NCBI GenBank assembly: GCA_049840835.1
Contig: JASGJG010000029.1
Location: forward strand, 12,435 to 76,434
DNA length: 64,000 nucleotides
DNA from: JANLTX01 sp049840835
Lineage (GTDB): Bacteria; Armatimonadota; Armatimonadia; Armatimonadales; Armatimonadaceae
Direction of reading: 5' to 3'
Shown: piece after piece, positions 16,009 to 23,698 of the stretch
How the letters are laid out: every line of letters starts with the position of its first letter
How positions within the stretch are numbered: the stretch's first letter is position 1
Made by a program: the position numbers and the translations under genes
Notes under the pieces: generated by a model
The model's input: only the letters and a program-made list of their open reading frames with translations
The model's database searches: none
What the model was told of the DNA's origin: nothing

Positions 16009-17316
16009 TTATAGCGAATCCGCCTCAACTATGGCCCACCCGATTTCAGGGCGAATCGCGAATGTGTCTGTATTCTGAGAGGCCCCCACGAATCCAGCGA
16101 CAAACTTCATAGGAAGTTCGGTTTGGTGATATTTCCAGGTAAAGGGGGCAACTGATAAGCCGCTGGGAAAATCGCAAGACATCATTCCATTATCGATAAA
16201 GAATTCATTGGGTTGCCTTTTGAGAAGAAGCTTGCTGTCTGGACTTTGAATAAAAGGGGAGTAGTCGGGAGTATCATGATCCTCCGGAAGAGTATAACCA
16301 AGGTAGGAATTTCTACGGACTGGCTGGAGCTCATCTTGCTCTTTCCGAAGTTGGTTATAGCGTTCCTCTATCTTCTTCTGCCTTTCCTCTTCAGGGCGGT
16401 TCCAGCCTTCTATCCACCTATGTACCCTTCTAAGTGTTTCCTCCTCAGATTCGCGTGGCCATTGCCTGGGGACATCATAGGGAAATAGATTGACGATGTA
16501 GCCCTGAATATATGGTCCGCCGCTTTGCCCCTGGATTTTGTAGAAATCTCTCCAGAATATGGTATTCGGATTGCCTTCACTTGCGGCAACAAACTCATCA
16601 AGAATCGGATTTAGAAAAGTGAGCCACCAGTCAAGCTGAAACTGATCTAAGTTCCTGGCCTTCTCACGTAGAAGTTTCCAATCCTCAGGAGTTCCTTCAA
16701 TGTAGTAATAGGGGATTCCGCAGGCGGTCAGTAGGCCATAGTCAAAATATTCCTGCATGGCATCCATGAGAGTGATTTCAAAGGCGGCTTTTTCGACGAT
16801 ACCTGTAGTAGAAAATGTGGGCGCAATAGTATCGTGAGTTTCCTGCCCAATGTGGCTTTTAATCTGTTCAGAGAACTCAGAAAAGACGCTTTCCCAATCG
16901 TTACCCGCAAAACCGCGTAGGAACTCATCTCGGCGGATTTCCAGCTTTGCTTTGCCTTCATGAGCCACGAGATTTCCGCGCAATACTTCTGCATTTTCTC
17001 TTACGTGAATGGCAAAGCCCTGTGCGATTAGAAGCCAGATCATATCTGGCGAAATAACCAGAGGATAATGGCCGTCATAGGCAGCATTTGCAGCGGTAAT
17101 AAAGCAATGAGCATAAACATCCTCATCCAGACCAGGAGGATACTTTTTGTTGACTCTTGCCGCGAGAAGGGGACGAGTTTCGCGCGAGTATGCCTCTATG
17201 CGGCTGTATCCGATAGCAAGCCTCAAGCCTTCTTCATAGGAGACGGTTTCCAGAAGCTTCTGTGAGGGCTCGACCGCGTTCCCCGGCACGACAGTGGGCT
17301 GGGTCAGAGTCTTCAT
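16009..17316 (-). CDS. DUF4419 family protein (copy 2, with charged insert)
   Basis: 435 residues, ATG at 17316. It shares DUF4419 blocks with copy 1: HYPLVISPDMIWLLIAQGFA, RGFAGNDWESVFSEF, FSTTGIVEKAAFEITLMDA, SGGPYIQGYIVNLFPY and KFVAGFVGASQNTDTFAIRP. Between the last two blocks is an insert of about 45 residues rich in Glu, Arg and Gln (RWIEGWNRPEEERQKKIEER), probably a helical or coiled-coil stretch. The nucleotide sequence is less GC-rich than most of the window. It follows the MgtE-N/CBS gene after 6 nt, so the three minus-strand genes may be one transcript. Biochemical role unknown. Confidence 0.85.
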   Translation of the reverse strand: MKTLTQPTVVPGNAVEPSQKLLETVSYEEGLRLAIGYSRIEAYSRETRPLLAARVNKKYPPGLDEDVYAHCFITAANAAYDGHYPLVISPDMIWLLIAQGFAIHVRENAEVLRGNLVAHEGKAKLEIRRDEFLRGFAGNDWESVFSEFSEQIKSHIGQETHDTIAPTFSTTGIVEKAAFEITLMDAMQEYFDYGLLTACGIPYYYIEGTPEDWKLLREKARNLDQFQLDWWLTFLNPILDEFVAASEGNPNTIFWRDFYKIQGQSGGPYIQGYIVNLFPYDVPRQWPRESEEETLRRVHRWIEGWNRPEEERQKKIEERYNQLRKEQDELQPVRRNSYLGYTLPEDHDTPDYSPFIQSPDSKLLLKRQPNEFFIDNGMMSCDFPSGLSVAPFTWKYHQTELPMKFVAGFVGASQNTDTFAIRPEIGWAIVEADSL

Positions 17317-17322
17317 GTGAAA

Positions 17323-18579
17323 TCAGTTCCTTCGGCTTCTTCGGCGACGGAAGCGTTCGGGGAGAAGCTCTACCAGTTCTTCTAAGGCGTCATCTACGGT
17401 GACGATGCCCTGAATGCGGTCTTCTTTGTCTACCACAGGTAGAGCGAGTAGGTCGTAGTGGTCCATGGCTTCGGAGACTTCTTCCAGAGGGGCATCTACG
17501 CTCACACGTGCCACATTCTCCACCATGATATTCCAGAGGGGTGTGGTCGGTGCGGCCACAATCAGGTCACGGAGGGAGATAACGCCCGCCAGTTTTTCAT
17601 CGGGCTCTACCACGTAGACATAGTAGATAGTCTCCGCGCTGGGGGCTAGCTCGCGCAGGTGCTGAATCGCGCCTTCGGCGGTCAGGTCGAAATGGAGAGC
17701 CACGAACTCGGTGGTCATCATGCCGCCTGCTGTGTGCTCATCGTAGGTCAGAAGCTCTTTTACATCTTCCGCCTCTTCGTCCTCCATCTCATCCAGGAGT
17801 TCTTTTCGCTTGGAGCCAGGCAGGTCCTGAACCAGGTCCGCCGCATCGTCCGGCTCCATCTCCTCTAAGATGTCTGCGGCCTTCTCCACCTCCATGCGCC
17901 CGATAAGATCCGCCGCGTCTTTCTCCTCCATCTCGGTAACGACATCGGCGGCGACATCGACACCCAGGGATTCGATAACAGCATCCTGGTCATGCGGGCT
18001 GAGCTGCTCTAGAATGTCCGCGATATCCGCAGGGTGAAGCTCGTGCAATCCCTCCCGGCTGGTACGCAGGCGAATCACCCCGGCTCCATCTTCTCTATCG
18101 GATTGCGGGGTAGAGGCGACGTCACTCCACTTGATGAAGGTCGATTCCCGCATCTTCAGGGTACGGGCCAGTGCCTCGCCCCACCCGGATGGCAACAGAC
18201 GACGCAGTACGGCTTTCTGGCCGGGGTCTACGCCTACAACAATCAGGCTGCCATCGGGCGCTCGAGTCAGGCGGACATCGGAGACACGGACCACGCGGGC
18301 ATCGCCCGTATCTACGATTTGCTTATCGAGAACATCGCGCTTCAAGTGCAGGTCGAATGCGCCGGGGGTATAGTCTGCGGCTCCATCTTTCAGGGTCCAG
18401 CCGCTCTCCCCATCGGAAAGTGCATTCAGCGGTAGGGTTCGCTCGCCCGCTACTAACGCCACCACGCGCGGATACTCGTCACCGGAACCATTGTGCGCCA
18501 GTACCTCGCGCACAGGTCCCAGTCCTACTATTTTTGTCCCTAACAGCTGCGTCAGGAACTCCCAAGAGCCATCGTCCAT
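17323..18579 (-). CDS. soluble MgtE N-terminal/CBS domain protein without transporter
   Basis: 418 residues from the ATG at 18579. An N-terminal region of about 170 residues resembles a PRC-barrel-like pair of repeats (LLGTKIVGLGPVREVL). Next comes the MgtE intracellular helical superdomain: HPADIADILEQLSPHDQDAV and repeated AADLI, AADIL and AADLV helices. Two CBS domains follow (about 290-410; GVISLRDLIV and GIVTVDDALEEL). In MgtE channels this module senses Mg2+ and gates the pore, but here no membrane domain follows; the protein stops after the basic tail RFRRRRSRRN. It is probably a cytosolic Mg2+ or nucleotide sensor. No channel gene is adjacent. Confidence 0.85.
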   Translation of the reverse strand: MDDGSWEFLTQLLGTKIVGLGPVREVLAHNGSGDEYPRVVALVAGERTLPLNALSDGESGWTLKDGAADYTPGAFDLHLKRDVLDKQIVDTGDARVVRVSDVRLTRAPDGSLIVVGVDPGQKAVLRRLLPSGWGEALARTLKMRESTFIKWSDVASTPQSDREDGAGVIRLRTSREGLHELHPADIADILEQLSPHDQDAVIESLGVDVAADVVTEMEEKDAADLIGRMEVEKAADILEEMEPDDAADLVQDLPGSKRKELLDEMEDEEAEDVKELLTYDEHTAGGMMTTEFVALHFDLTAEGAIQHLRELAPSAETIYYVYVVEPDEKLAGVISLRDLIVAAPTTPLWNIMVENVARVSVDAPLEEVSEAMDHYDLLALPVVDKEDRIQGIVTVDDALEELVELLPERFRRRRSRRN

Positions 18580-18645
18580 GGAGTTTGTCTCAAGGGAATT
18601 ATAGCATCTCACCTATCCGAGCTTTATGGTCCGGCCCAATTCCCG

Positions 18646-18746
18646 GCCCTGAAAGGGTCAGTCTACGGAAAAGCACCCCTCCGGGGCGGTATTGTAGGTT
18701 TGTCGGGCCGGAGGCCCGCTCATTGGCAGACCGGCCCTTTCAGGGC
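18646..18746. repeat. intergenic palindromic element with GCCCTGAAAGGG ends
   Basis: GCCCTGAAAGGG at 18646-18657 is repeated in inverted orientation at 18735-18746. Between them are further GC-rich palindromes, CCCCTCCGGGG near 18676 and GGGCCGGAGGCCC near 18705. It lies between the divergent MgtE-N and DUF1080 genes. Resembles REP-like or MITE-like intergenic repeats in design; no transposase is nearby. Confidence 0.5.
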
Positions 18747-18804
18747 TGGGCATTTAGGTGATAGCTGTGCAGGAAAATACGGGGACTGCGCCGAACGGCG
18801 GTGC

Positions 18805-20070
18805 ATGTTACGGATTCTGGGAGTGCTGGCAACCCTGCTGGCGCTGATAGGGAGCGCGAACGCCACTGGCTTCGAAAAGCTCTTCGATGGCAAGAGCCTG
18901 AGCGGGTGGCAACTGGTGGGTGGCCATGGACCAGGCTATGTGGTGGAGTCAGGCAATACGCTGACTTGCCCCGCCGATGGTGGCGGTAATCTTTTCTCAG
19001 AAAAAGAGTACTCTGACTTTCATCTCAAGTTCGAGTTCCTGCTCTCGCCGGGTGGTAACAATGGCATCGGTATCCGTGCGCCCCTGGAAGGCGATGCCGC
19101 CTATGTGGGCATGGAGATTCAGGTTCTCGATGATGACGCGCCTATGTACTCCAAGCTGGAGCCTGGTCAGTACCATGGCTCTATCTACAAAGTCTGTGCG
19201 GCCAAGCGCGGTGCGCTGAAACCCACCGGGCAGTGGAACCGTGAGGAAATCATTGCCACCGGGCGGCGTATCCAGGTCATTGTGAATGGCAAGAAAACGG
19301 TGGACTGCGACCTGAACACGGTCATGGATCCGGAGACACTGGCCAACCATCCTGGCATTCTGCGTGACCGCGGACATGTCGGATTCCTGGGCCATGGCTC
19401 CCTGGTTAAGTTCCGCAATATCCAGCTCAAGAACTTAGAGAAGCCCACCAAAGACAACACGGCGCCCAAGGGCTTCACCTCCCTCTTCGATGGCAAGAGC
19501 CTGAAGAACTGGAAGGGGCTGGTAGAGAACCCTGTCAAGCGAGCGCAGATGTCTGCCGCCGAACTGGCGAATAAACAGCGCGCGGCGGACGAAAAGACCT
19601 TCCAACACTGGAGCGCCAAGAACGGTGAGATTGCCTACGATGGCAAGGCCGACAGCCTCTGCACTCTGAAAGACTACGCGAACTTCGAGCTACACGTCGA
19701 CTGGAAAATCGGTCCCGGCGGCGACTCCGGCATATACCTTCGTGGCTCTCCCCAGGTTCAAATCTGGGACACAGCGCTCACCAATGTAGGAGCACAGGTT
19801 GGCTCCGGTGGACTCTACAACAACCAGAAGAATCCCAGTAAGCCAACCGCTGTAGCCGACAAGCCTGTGGGTCAGTGGAACCACTTTGTGATTCTCATGG
19901 TGGGAGACAAAGTCACGGTTTATTTAAATGGTCAATTAGTAGTGCACAATGTGGTCATGGAGAACTACTGGGATCGCTCGCAGCCTATCTTCCCCACCGG
20001 GCAGATTGAATTGCAGCACCACGGCAATCCCATCTTCTTCAAGAACGTTTACATTCGCGAGTTGAAATGA
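18805..20070 (+). CDS. secreted protein with two DUF1080 (LamG-like) domains
   Basis: 421 residues from the ATG at 18805; the open frame extends upstream through the palindromic element but that part has no coding character. A signal peptide MLRILGVLATLLALIGSANA is followed by two DUF1080 domains, beginning FEKLFDGKSLSGWQLVGG (about 22) and FTSLFDGKSLKNWKGL (about 225). Each has the concanavalin-like strand pattern with GNNGIGIRAP and GGDSGIYLRG. The family includes 3-keto-disaccharide hydrolases and sugar-binding modules common in Planctomycetes and Armatimonadota. Probably degrades or binds plant or microbial polysaccharide outside the cell. The downstream ABC gene overlaps by 4 nt. Confidence 0.88.
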   Translation: MLRILGVLATLLALIGSANATGFEKLFDGKSLSGWQLVGGHGPGYVVESGNTLTCPADGGGNLFSEKEYSDFHLKFEFLLSPGGNNGIGIRAPLEGDAAYVGMEIQVLDDDAPMYSKLEPGQYHGSIYKVCAAKRGALKPTGQWNREEIIATGRRIQVIVNGKKTVDCDLNTVMDPETLANHPGILRDRGHVGFLGHGSLVKFRNIQLKNLEKPTKDNTAPKGFTSLFDGKSLKNWKGLVENPVKRAQMSAAELANKQRAADEKTFQHWSAKNGEIAYDGKADSLCTLKDYANFELHVDWKIGPGGDSGIYLRGSPQVQIWDTALTNVGAQVGSGGLYNNQKNPSKPTAVADKPVGQWNHFVILMVGDKVTVYLNGQLVVHNVVMENYWDRSQPIFPTGQIELQHHGNPIFFKNVYIRELK

Positions 20071-21623
20071 ACCGCTCCTCCCTCAGACTCTGGCTCTGCG
20101 CGGTTTGTCTTCTCCTGCTGGGAACCCTGGCACGGGCAGACGATGCGCTGGCTAGGGTCCGGGAGCGTGGCATACTGCGAATCGCCACCGATGCCACCTA
20201 TCCCCCGTTCGAGTCCATGGATGGCGAGAACATCGTGGGCTTCGATGTGGATATCGCGCAGGAGTTGGCCAAAGAGCTGGGCGTAAAGGCAGAGTTCGTC
20301 TCCATGGAGTGGAGTGGGGTCTTCGCCGCTCTGGAAACCGGCAAGTGCGACCTGGTCATGGCCGGGGTGACGATTACCACGGAGCGTAAAAAAGGCAATG
20401 CCTTCACCCGCCCCTACTTCCTCTCCGGCCAGATCTTCGCCCGCAAGAAGGGCAGCACGCTAGCCCTGCCCGCCGATTTTGTAGGCAATAACAGAACTGC
20501 CGCTGTCCAGCAGGAAACCACCGGGCAGTTCGCCATGGAGAAAGCAGGCATTCCTAAAGACCGCCTGCACCGCTTCGATACCCTGCCCGATGCGCTGTTA
20601 GACGTGAAAAACGGCAGCTCTGATGTGGCCGTAGGCGATGAACCACCCCTGCGAGACATGATCCGCAAAGGCTATCCGGAGCTGGAGTTGGCTCCCGGCG
20701 GCCCGTTTGTGCTGGAAAACCTGGGTATTGTCGCCAAAAAAGACGCCCTCTCCCTGGTATCGGGCCTGAATGCCGCGCTGGAGAAAACCCTGGTAGATGG
20801 CCGCTATGCGAAGATCTACGAAAAGTGGACCGGCACCCCTGCCACGCTCGCCATGGTCGCACGCATGGAAGCCGTCAAGGCAGACGGCACCCCGGTGCCC
20901 GTTTATGACCTCTCCAAACCACCTGCGCCGGTCGAGCCTGGCAGCAAATCGGAGAGTAGCAGCGCTCTCTCCATCCGCTTCGATGTACTGAAAGAGGCTT
21001 TGCCTGCACTGGGCAAAGGGGCGCTGACGACTATCTTGCTCACAGTACTCACCCTACTTTTGGGTGTGCCGCTGGGCCTGGGGGTGGCGCTACTGCGGCT
21101 CTATGGTCCTGCACCTCTACGAGCTGTTGCCACGGCCTATGTGGAAGCTGTGCGCGGGACACCACTGCTCATGCAGATCTACGTGCTCTACTTCGTGCTG
21201 CCCGCTACCGGTTTGGCGCTGAATCCGTTTGTAGCCGGTCTGGCGGCGCTCTCATTAAATGCCGCTGCGTACTCCGCAGAGATATTCCGGGGTGGTATTC
21301 AGAGCATAGACCCCGGCCAGAATGAAGCTGCGCGTGCTCTGGGCCTCAGCGGCGTGCAGGCGTTGACTCATGTGATTCTGCCGCAGACCCTGCGCCGGGT
21401 GTTGCCACCTCTCACCAATGAAGCCGTGGCGCTACTCAAAGATTCGTCTCTGGTCTCCGTGGTCGCCATCTCCGAGCTTATGCGTATCGGTAAAGAGCGG
21501 GCTACCACGGCAGGTGCACCGACCACCATCTATCTCGCCGTTGCGCTTATCTACCTACTGCTCACTCTGCCACTTACCGCCCTGGCCCGTCGCTTTGAGC
21601 AGCGCTTAGGGAGAGCATCATGA
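20067..21623 (+). CDS. amino acid ABC transporter, fused substrate-binding protein and permease
   Basis: 518 residues. A signal peptide (about 1-24) leads into a bacterial extracellular solute-binding domain of family 3 (GILRIATDATYPPFESMDG to YAKIYEKWTG, about 35-250). After a Pro/Ser linker comes a HisM/GlnP-type permease domain with the EAA loop YSAEIFRGGIQSIDPGQNEA and TM helices to the C-terminus. The fusion tethers the receptor to the inner membrane next to the pore. The ligand is a polar amino acid by family; the exact one cannot be read. The ATPase gene follows with a 4-nt ATGA overlap. Confidence 0.93.
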   Translation: MNRSSLRLWLCAVCLLLLGTLARADDALARVRERGILRIATDATYPPFESMDGENIVGFDVDIAQELAKELGVKAEFVSMEWSGVFAALETGKCDLVMAGVTITTERKKGNAFTRPYFLSGQIFARKKGSTLALPADFVGNNRTAAVQQETTGQFAMEKAGIPKDRLHRFDTLPDALLDVKNGSSDVAVGDEPPLRDMIRKGYPELELAPGGPFVLENLGIVAKKDALSLVSGLNAALEKTLVDGRYAKIYEKWTGTPATLAMVARMEAVKADGTPVPVYDLSKPPAPVEPGSKSESSSALSIRFDVLKEALPALGKGALTTILLTVLTLLLGVPLGLGVALLRLYGPAPLRAVATAYVEAVRGTPLLMQIYVLYFVLPATGLALNPFVAGLAALSLNAAAYSAEIFRGGIQSIDPGQNEAARALGLSGVQALTHVILPQTLRRVLPPLTNEAVALLKDSSLVSVVAISELMRIGKERATTAGAPTTIYLAVALIYLLLTLPLTALARRFEQRLGRAS

Positions 21624-22339
21624 GCGAGGTACTAAAAGTCACCAACCTGACCAAGACATTTGGTTCGGTCAATGTCTTGAAAGGAGTCTCGCTCGCTGTA
21701 GCCGAGGGGCAGGTACTGGGCCTAATCGGCGCCAGCGGCTCCGGCAAATCTACTTTGCTGCGCTGCCTGAACCGCCTGGAGACTCCCGATGGCGGCGAGA
21801 TTGTCTTCCGCGACGCTGATAACTTGAGCCCGGATGCCCTGCGCCAGAAGGTCGGCATGGTCTTCCAGCGCTTCCATCTGTTCTCCCACCTCACCGCCCT
21901 GCAAAACGTGGCGCTGGCTCCCCAGAAAGTAAAGAAGACCCCGAAGGCGACTGCCGAGAAAGCAGCTCACGAGTGGTTGAGCCGGGTGCAGCTTGCCGAG
22001 CGCGCCAATGCCTATCCGTCGCAGCTTTCTGGCGGCCAGCAGCAGCGCGTGGCTATTGCCCGCATGCTCGCCATGGAGCCCGATGTGCTCCTTTTCGATG
22101 AACCAACCTCTGCTCTGGATCCCGAGCTGGTAGGCGAAGTTCTGGAAGTGATGCAGTCTCTCGCCGCCGAAGGCCGCACCATGGTCGTTGTGACCCACGA
22201 AATGGGCTTCTGCCGCGAAGTCGCTCATCGGGTCTGCTTCTTAGACGAGGGCCGTATCTTAGAAGAAGGCCCACCCTCCCAGATCTTCGACAACCCTCAA
22301 AACGAACGCACGAAAAGCTTCCTATCCAGGGTGAGATAG
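21620..22339 (+). CDS. glnQ: amino acid ABC transporter ATP-binding protein
   Basis: 239 residues, the normal size of a GlnQ/HisP/ArtP-type ATPase. Walker A GASGSGKST near residue 37, Q-loop in GMVFQRFHLF, signature LSGGQQQRVAIAR, Walker B LLFDEPTSALDPE and the switch His in MVVVTHEMGF are all intact. It powers the fused receptor-permease encoded directly upstream (4-nt overlap). The gene symbol is a family label; the substrate of this system is not established. Confidence 0.93.
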   Translation: MSEVLKVTNLTKTFGSVNVLKGVSLAVAEGQVLGLIGASGSGKSTLLRCLNRLETPDGGEIVFRDADNLSPDALRQKVGMVFQRFHLFSHLTALQNVALAPQKVKKTPKATAEKAAHEWLSRVQLAERANAYPSQLSGGQQQRVAIARMLAMEPDVLLFDEPTSALDPELVGEVLEVMQSLAAEGRTMVVVTHEMGFCREVAHRVCFLDEGRILEEGPPSQIFDNPQNERTKSFLSRVR

Positions 22340-22349
22340 GCTCGAAGTG

Positions 22350-22494
22350 CCTGGCACGAAAATCGTGCGGCTCGAGGGCGAAGCGCCAAGCCTCCTTCGG
22401 AGGCGTAACCCATATAAACGGGTTGTCTATCTCCCTGCTTCGGAGAAGCGTTGGCGGCTTGCCGCCCTATTAGCCGCACGATTTTCGTGCTAGG
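22350..22494. repeat. 145-bp intergenic multi-hairpin element with long terminal inverted repeats
   Basis: GCACGAAAATCGTGCGGCT (22354-22372) pairs perfectly with 22472-22490; with one mismatch the match extends to 22350 and 22494. Inside are three separate hairpins: CCTCC/GGAGG at 22391-22403, AACCC/GGGTT at about 22407-22424, and GGCGGC/GCCGCC at about 22453-22466. As RNA this would be a closed multi-branch junction. It lies between the ABC ATPase and the oxidoreductase gene. No gene is present in this 215-nt gap. Confidence 0.6.
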
Positions 22495-22554
22495 CTTTCC
22501 TATGCCAGACTCTTTGTGCAGGAGATTGGGGAGGTATCGCCGAACCCTGAGCCG

Positions 22555-23529
22555 ATGGAGTTTTCGGTTGGAGTTATCGGCGCAGGCGGTATGGGCAGCA
22601 GGCACGTACGGCACTGGTCACGAGTGCCCGGTGTAAAAGTTACCGCGATTGCGGACCTTTTCGACCTGGCAAAAGCAGAGCAGCTGGCAGCAAGTATAGA
22701 GGCGCAGGCATTTTCCAGCGCGGAAACACTGCTGGCGTCCGGGTGTGATGTCGTCAGTATCTGCACTCCCACCGATAGTCACCGAATTCTTGCAGAGCAA
22801 GCGCTGGCAGCAGGCTGCCATGTGCTCTGTGAGAAACCCATGGCGCTAACTCTAGAAGACTGTGATGCCATGGTTGTCGCCGCCGAGAAAGCCGGAAAGC
22901 TACTCTCTGTCGGGCAGGTAGTCCGCTTCTTTCCTGAGTACGCCAACGCCAAACGCATGGTAGATTCTGGCGCTGTCGGAAAACCGGCAGCGGTGCGTGC
23001 ACGCCGTGGGGGTGGTTTTCCGGGGTGGTCTGAGTGGTTCGCCGATGTGAACCGCACTGGGGGGATTATCTTCGACCTGGCGGTACATGAGTTCGACTGG
23101 CTGCTCTGGTGCTTCGGCCCTGTGATACGGGTATATGCCAAGGCCATTACCGGGCGCTATGAGAAATGCGATCTGGCACTGATTACCCTGCGCCATGCCA
23201 GTGGCTGCGTGAGCCATGTGGAGGCTATCTGGGCCGACCCTCAGGGGGGCGGTACCCGCTTCGAGATCGCGGGCGATGGGGGCTTGCTCTCCCATGATGC
23301 ACGCCTCTCTAGCTCGCTCTCCTACCGAACGGAAACGCACCAGGGTGGCACCAGTCCGCTCCATACCGACGATGACCCGTACTACAAACAATGCCTTGCG
23401 TTCGCCCGAGCGGTCCGTGGCGAAGCTCCTCTAGTCGTCACAGCAAAGGATGGACGGGCTGCTATCGCTGTAGCCGCCGCCGCATCCGAATCCTTGAAGA
23501 CAGGCCGCGCTATCTCTGTGGAGGTTTGA
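22555..23529 (+). CDS. Gfo/Idh/MocA family NAD(P)-dependent oxidoreductase
   Basis: 324 residues from the ATG at 22555; a GTG at 22516 is in frame but adds residues with no fold signature. The Rossmann loop is SVGVIGAGGMGSRHVRHW at the N-terminus, followed by the family motif CEKPMALTLEDCDAMV (about 96), where the EKP Lys contacts cofactor and substrate. The C-terminal beta-sheet domain contains GGIIFDLAVHEFDWL, the usual position of the catalytic His. These enzymes oxidise or reduce sugars and inositols. The substrate is unknown. A short membrane protein gene follows after 4 nt. Confidence 0.9.
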   Translation: MEFSVGVIGAGGMGSRHVRHWSRVPGVKVTAIADLFDLAKAEQLAASIEAQAFSSAETLLASGCDVVSICTPTDSHRILAEQALAAGCHVLCEKPMALTLEDCDAMVVAAEKAGKLLSVGQVVRFFPEYANAKRMVDSGAVGKPAAVRARRGGGFPGWSEWFADVNRTGGIIFDLAVHEFDWLLWCFGPVIRVYAKAITGRYEKCDLALITLRHASGCVSHVEAIWADPQGGGTRFEIAGDGGLLSHDARLSSSLSYRTETHQGGTSPLHTDDDPYYKQCLAFARAVRGEAPLVVTAKDGRAAIAVAAAASESLKTGRAISVEV

Positions 23530-23533
23530 GATT

Positions 23534-23698
23534 ATGGATAGAAACACACTGATACTCTTGCTAGTCGCCGCTCTGGTGCTTCTGGCTATCATGTCCGAGG
23601 CGATGAAAGCCTTCGAGCGTGCAGAGCGCCAGTTAGAAGAAGAAAGTAAGAAAAAGCACGGCTCGGAAGACGTAAGCGACGATACCGAGCAGATCTAA
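23534..23698 (+). CDS. 54-residue membrane-anchored small protein
   Basis: ATG at 23534, TAA ending at 23698. Residues 5-20 form one hydrophobic helix (TLILLLVAALVLLAIM). The rest is a strongly charged helix (ERAEKQ-like pattern, KAFERAERQLEEESKKK) with an acidic end. This looks like a cytosolic coiled-coil tail on a single membrane anchor. It starts 4 nt after the oxidoreductase gene and its stop overlaps the convergent PcfJ-like gene by 4 nt. Function unknown. Confidence 0.55.
   Translation: MDRNTLILLLVAALVLLAIMSEAMKAFERAERQLEEESKKKHGSEDVSDDTEQI

Noticed and set aside
18700..18804. Upstream extension of the DUF1080 protein
   Set aside because: It consists of palindromic repeat sequence and would bury the signal peptide behind 35 charged residues.
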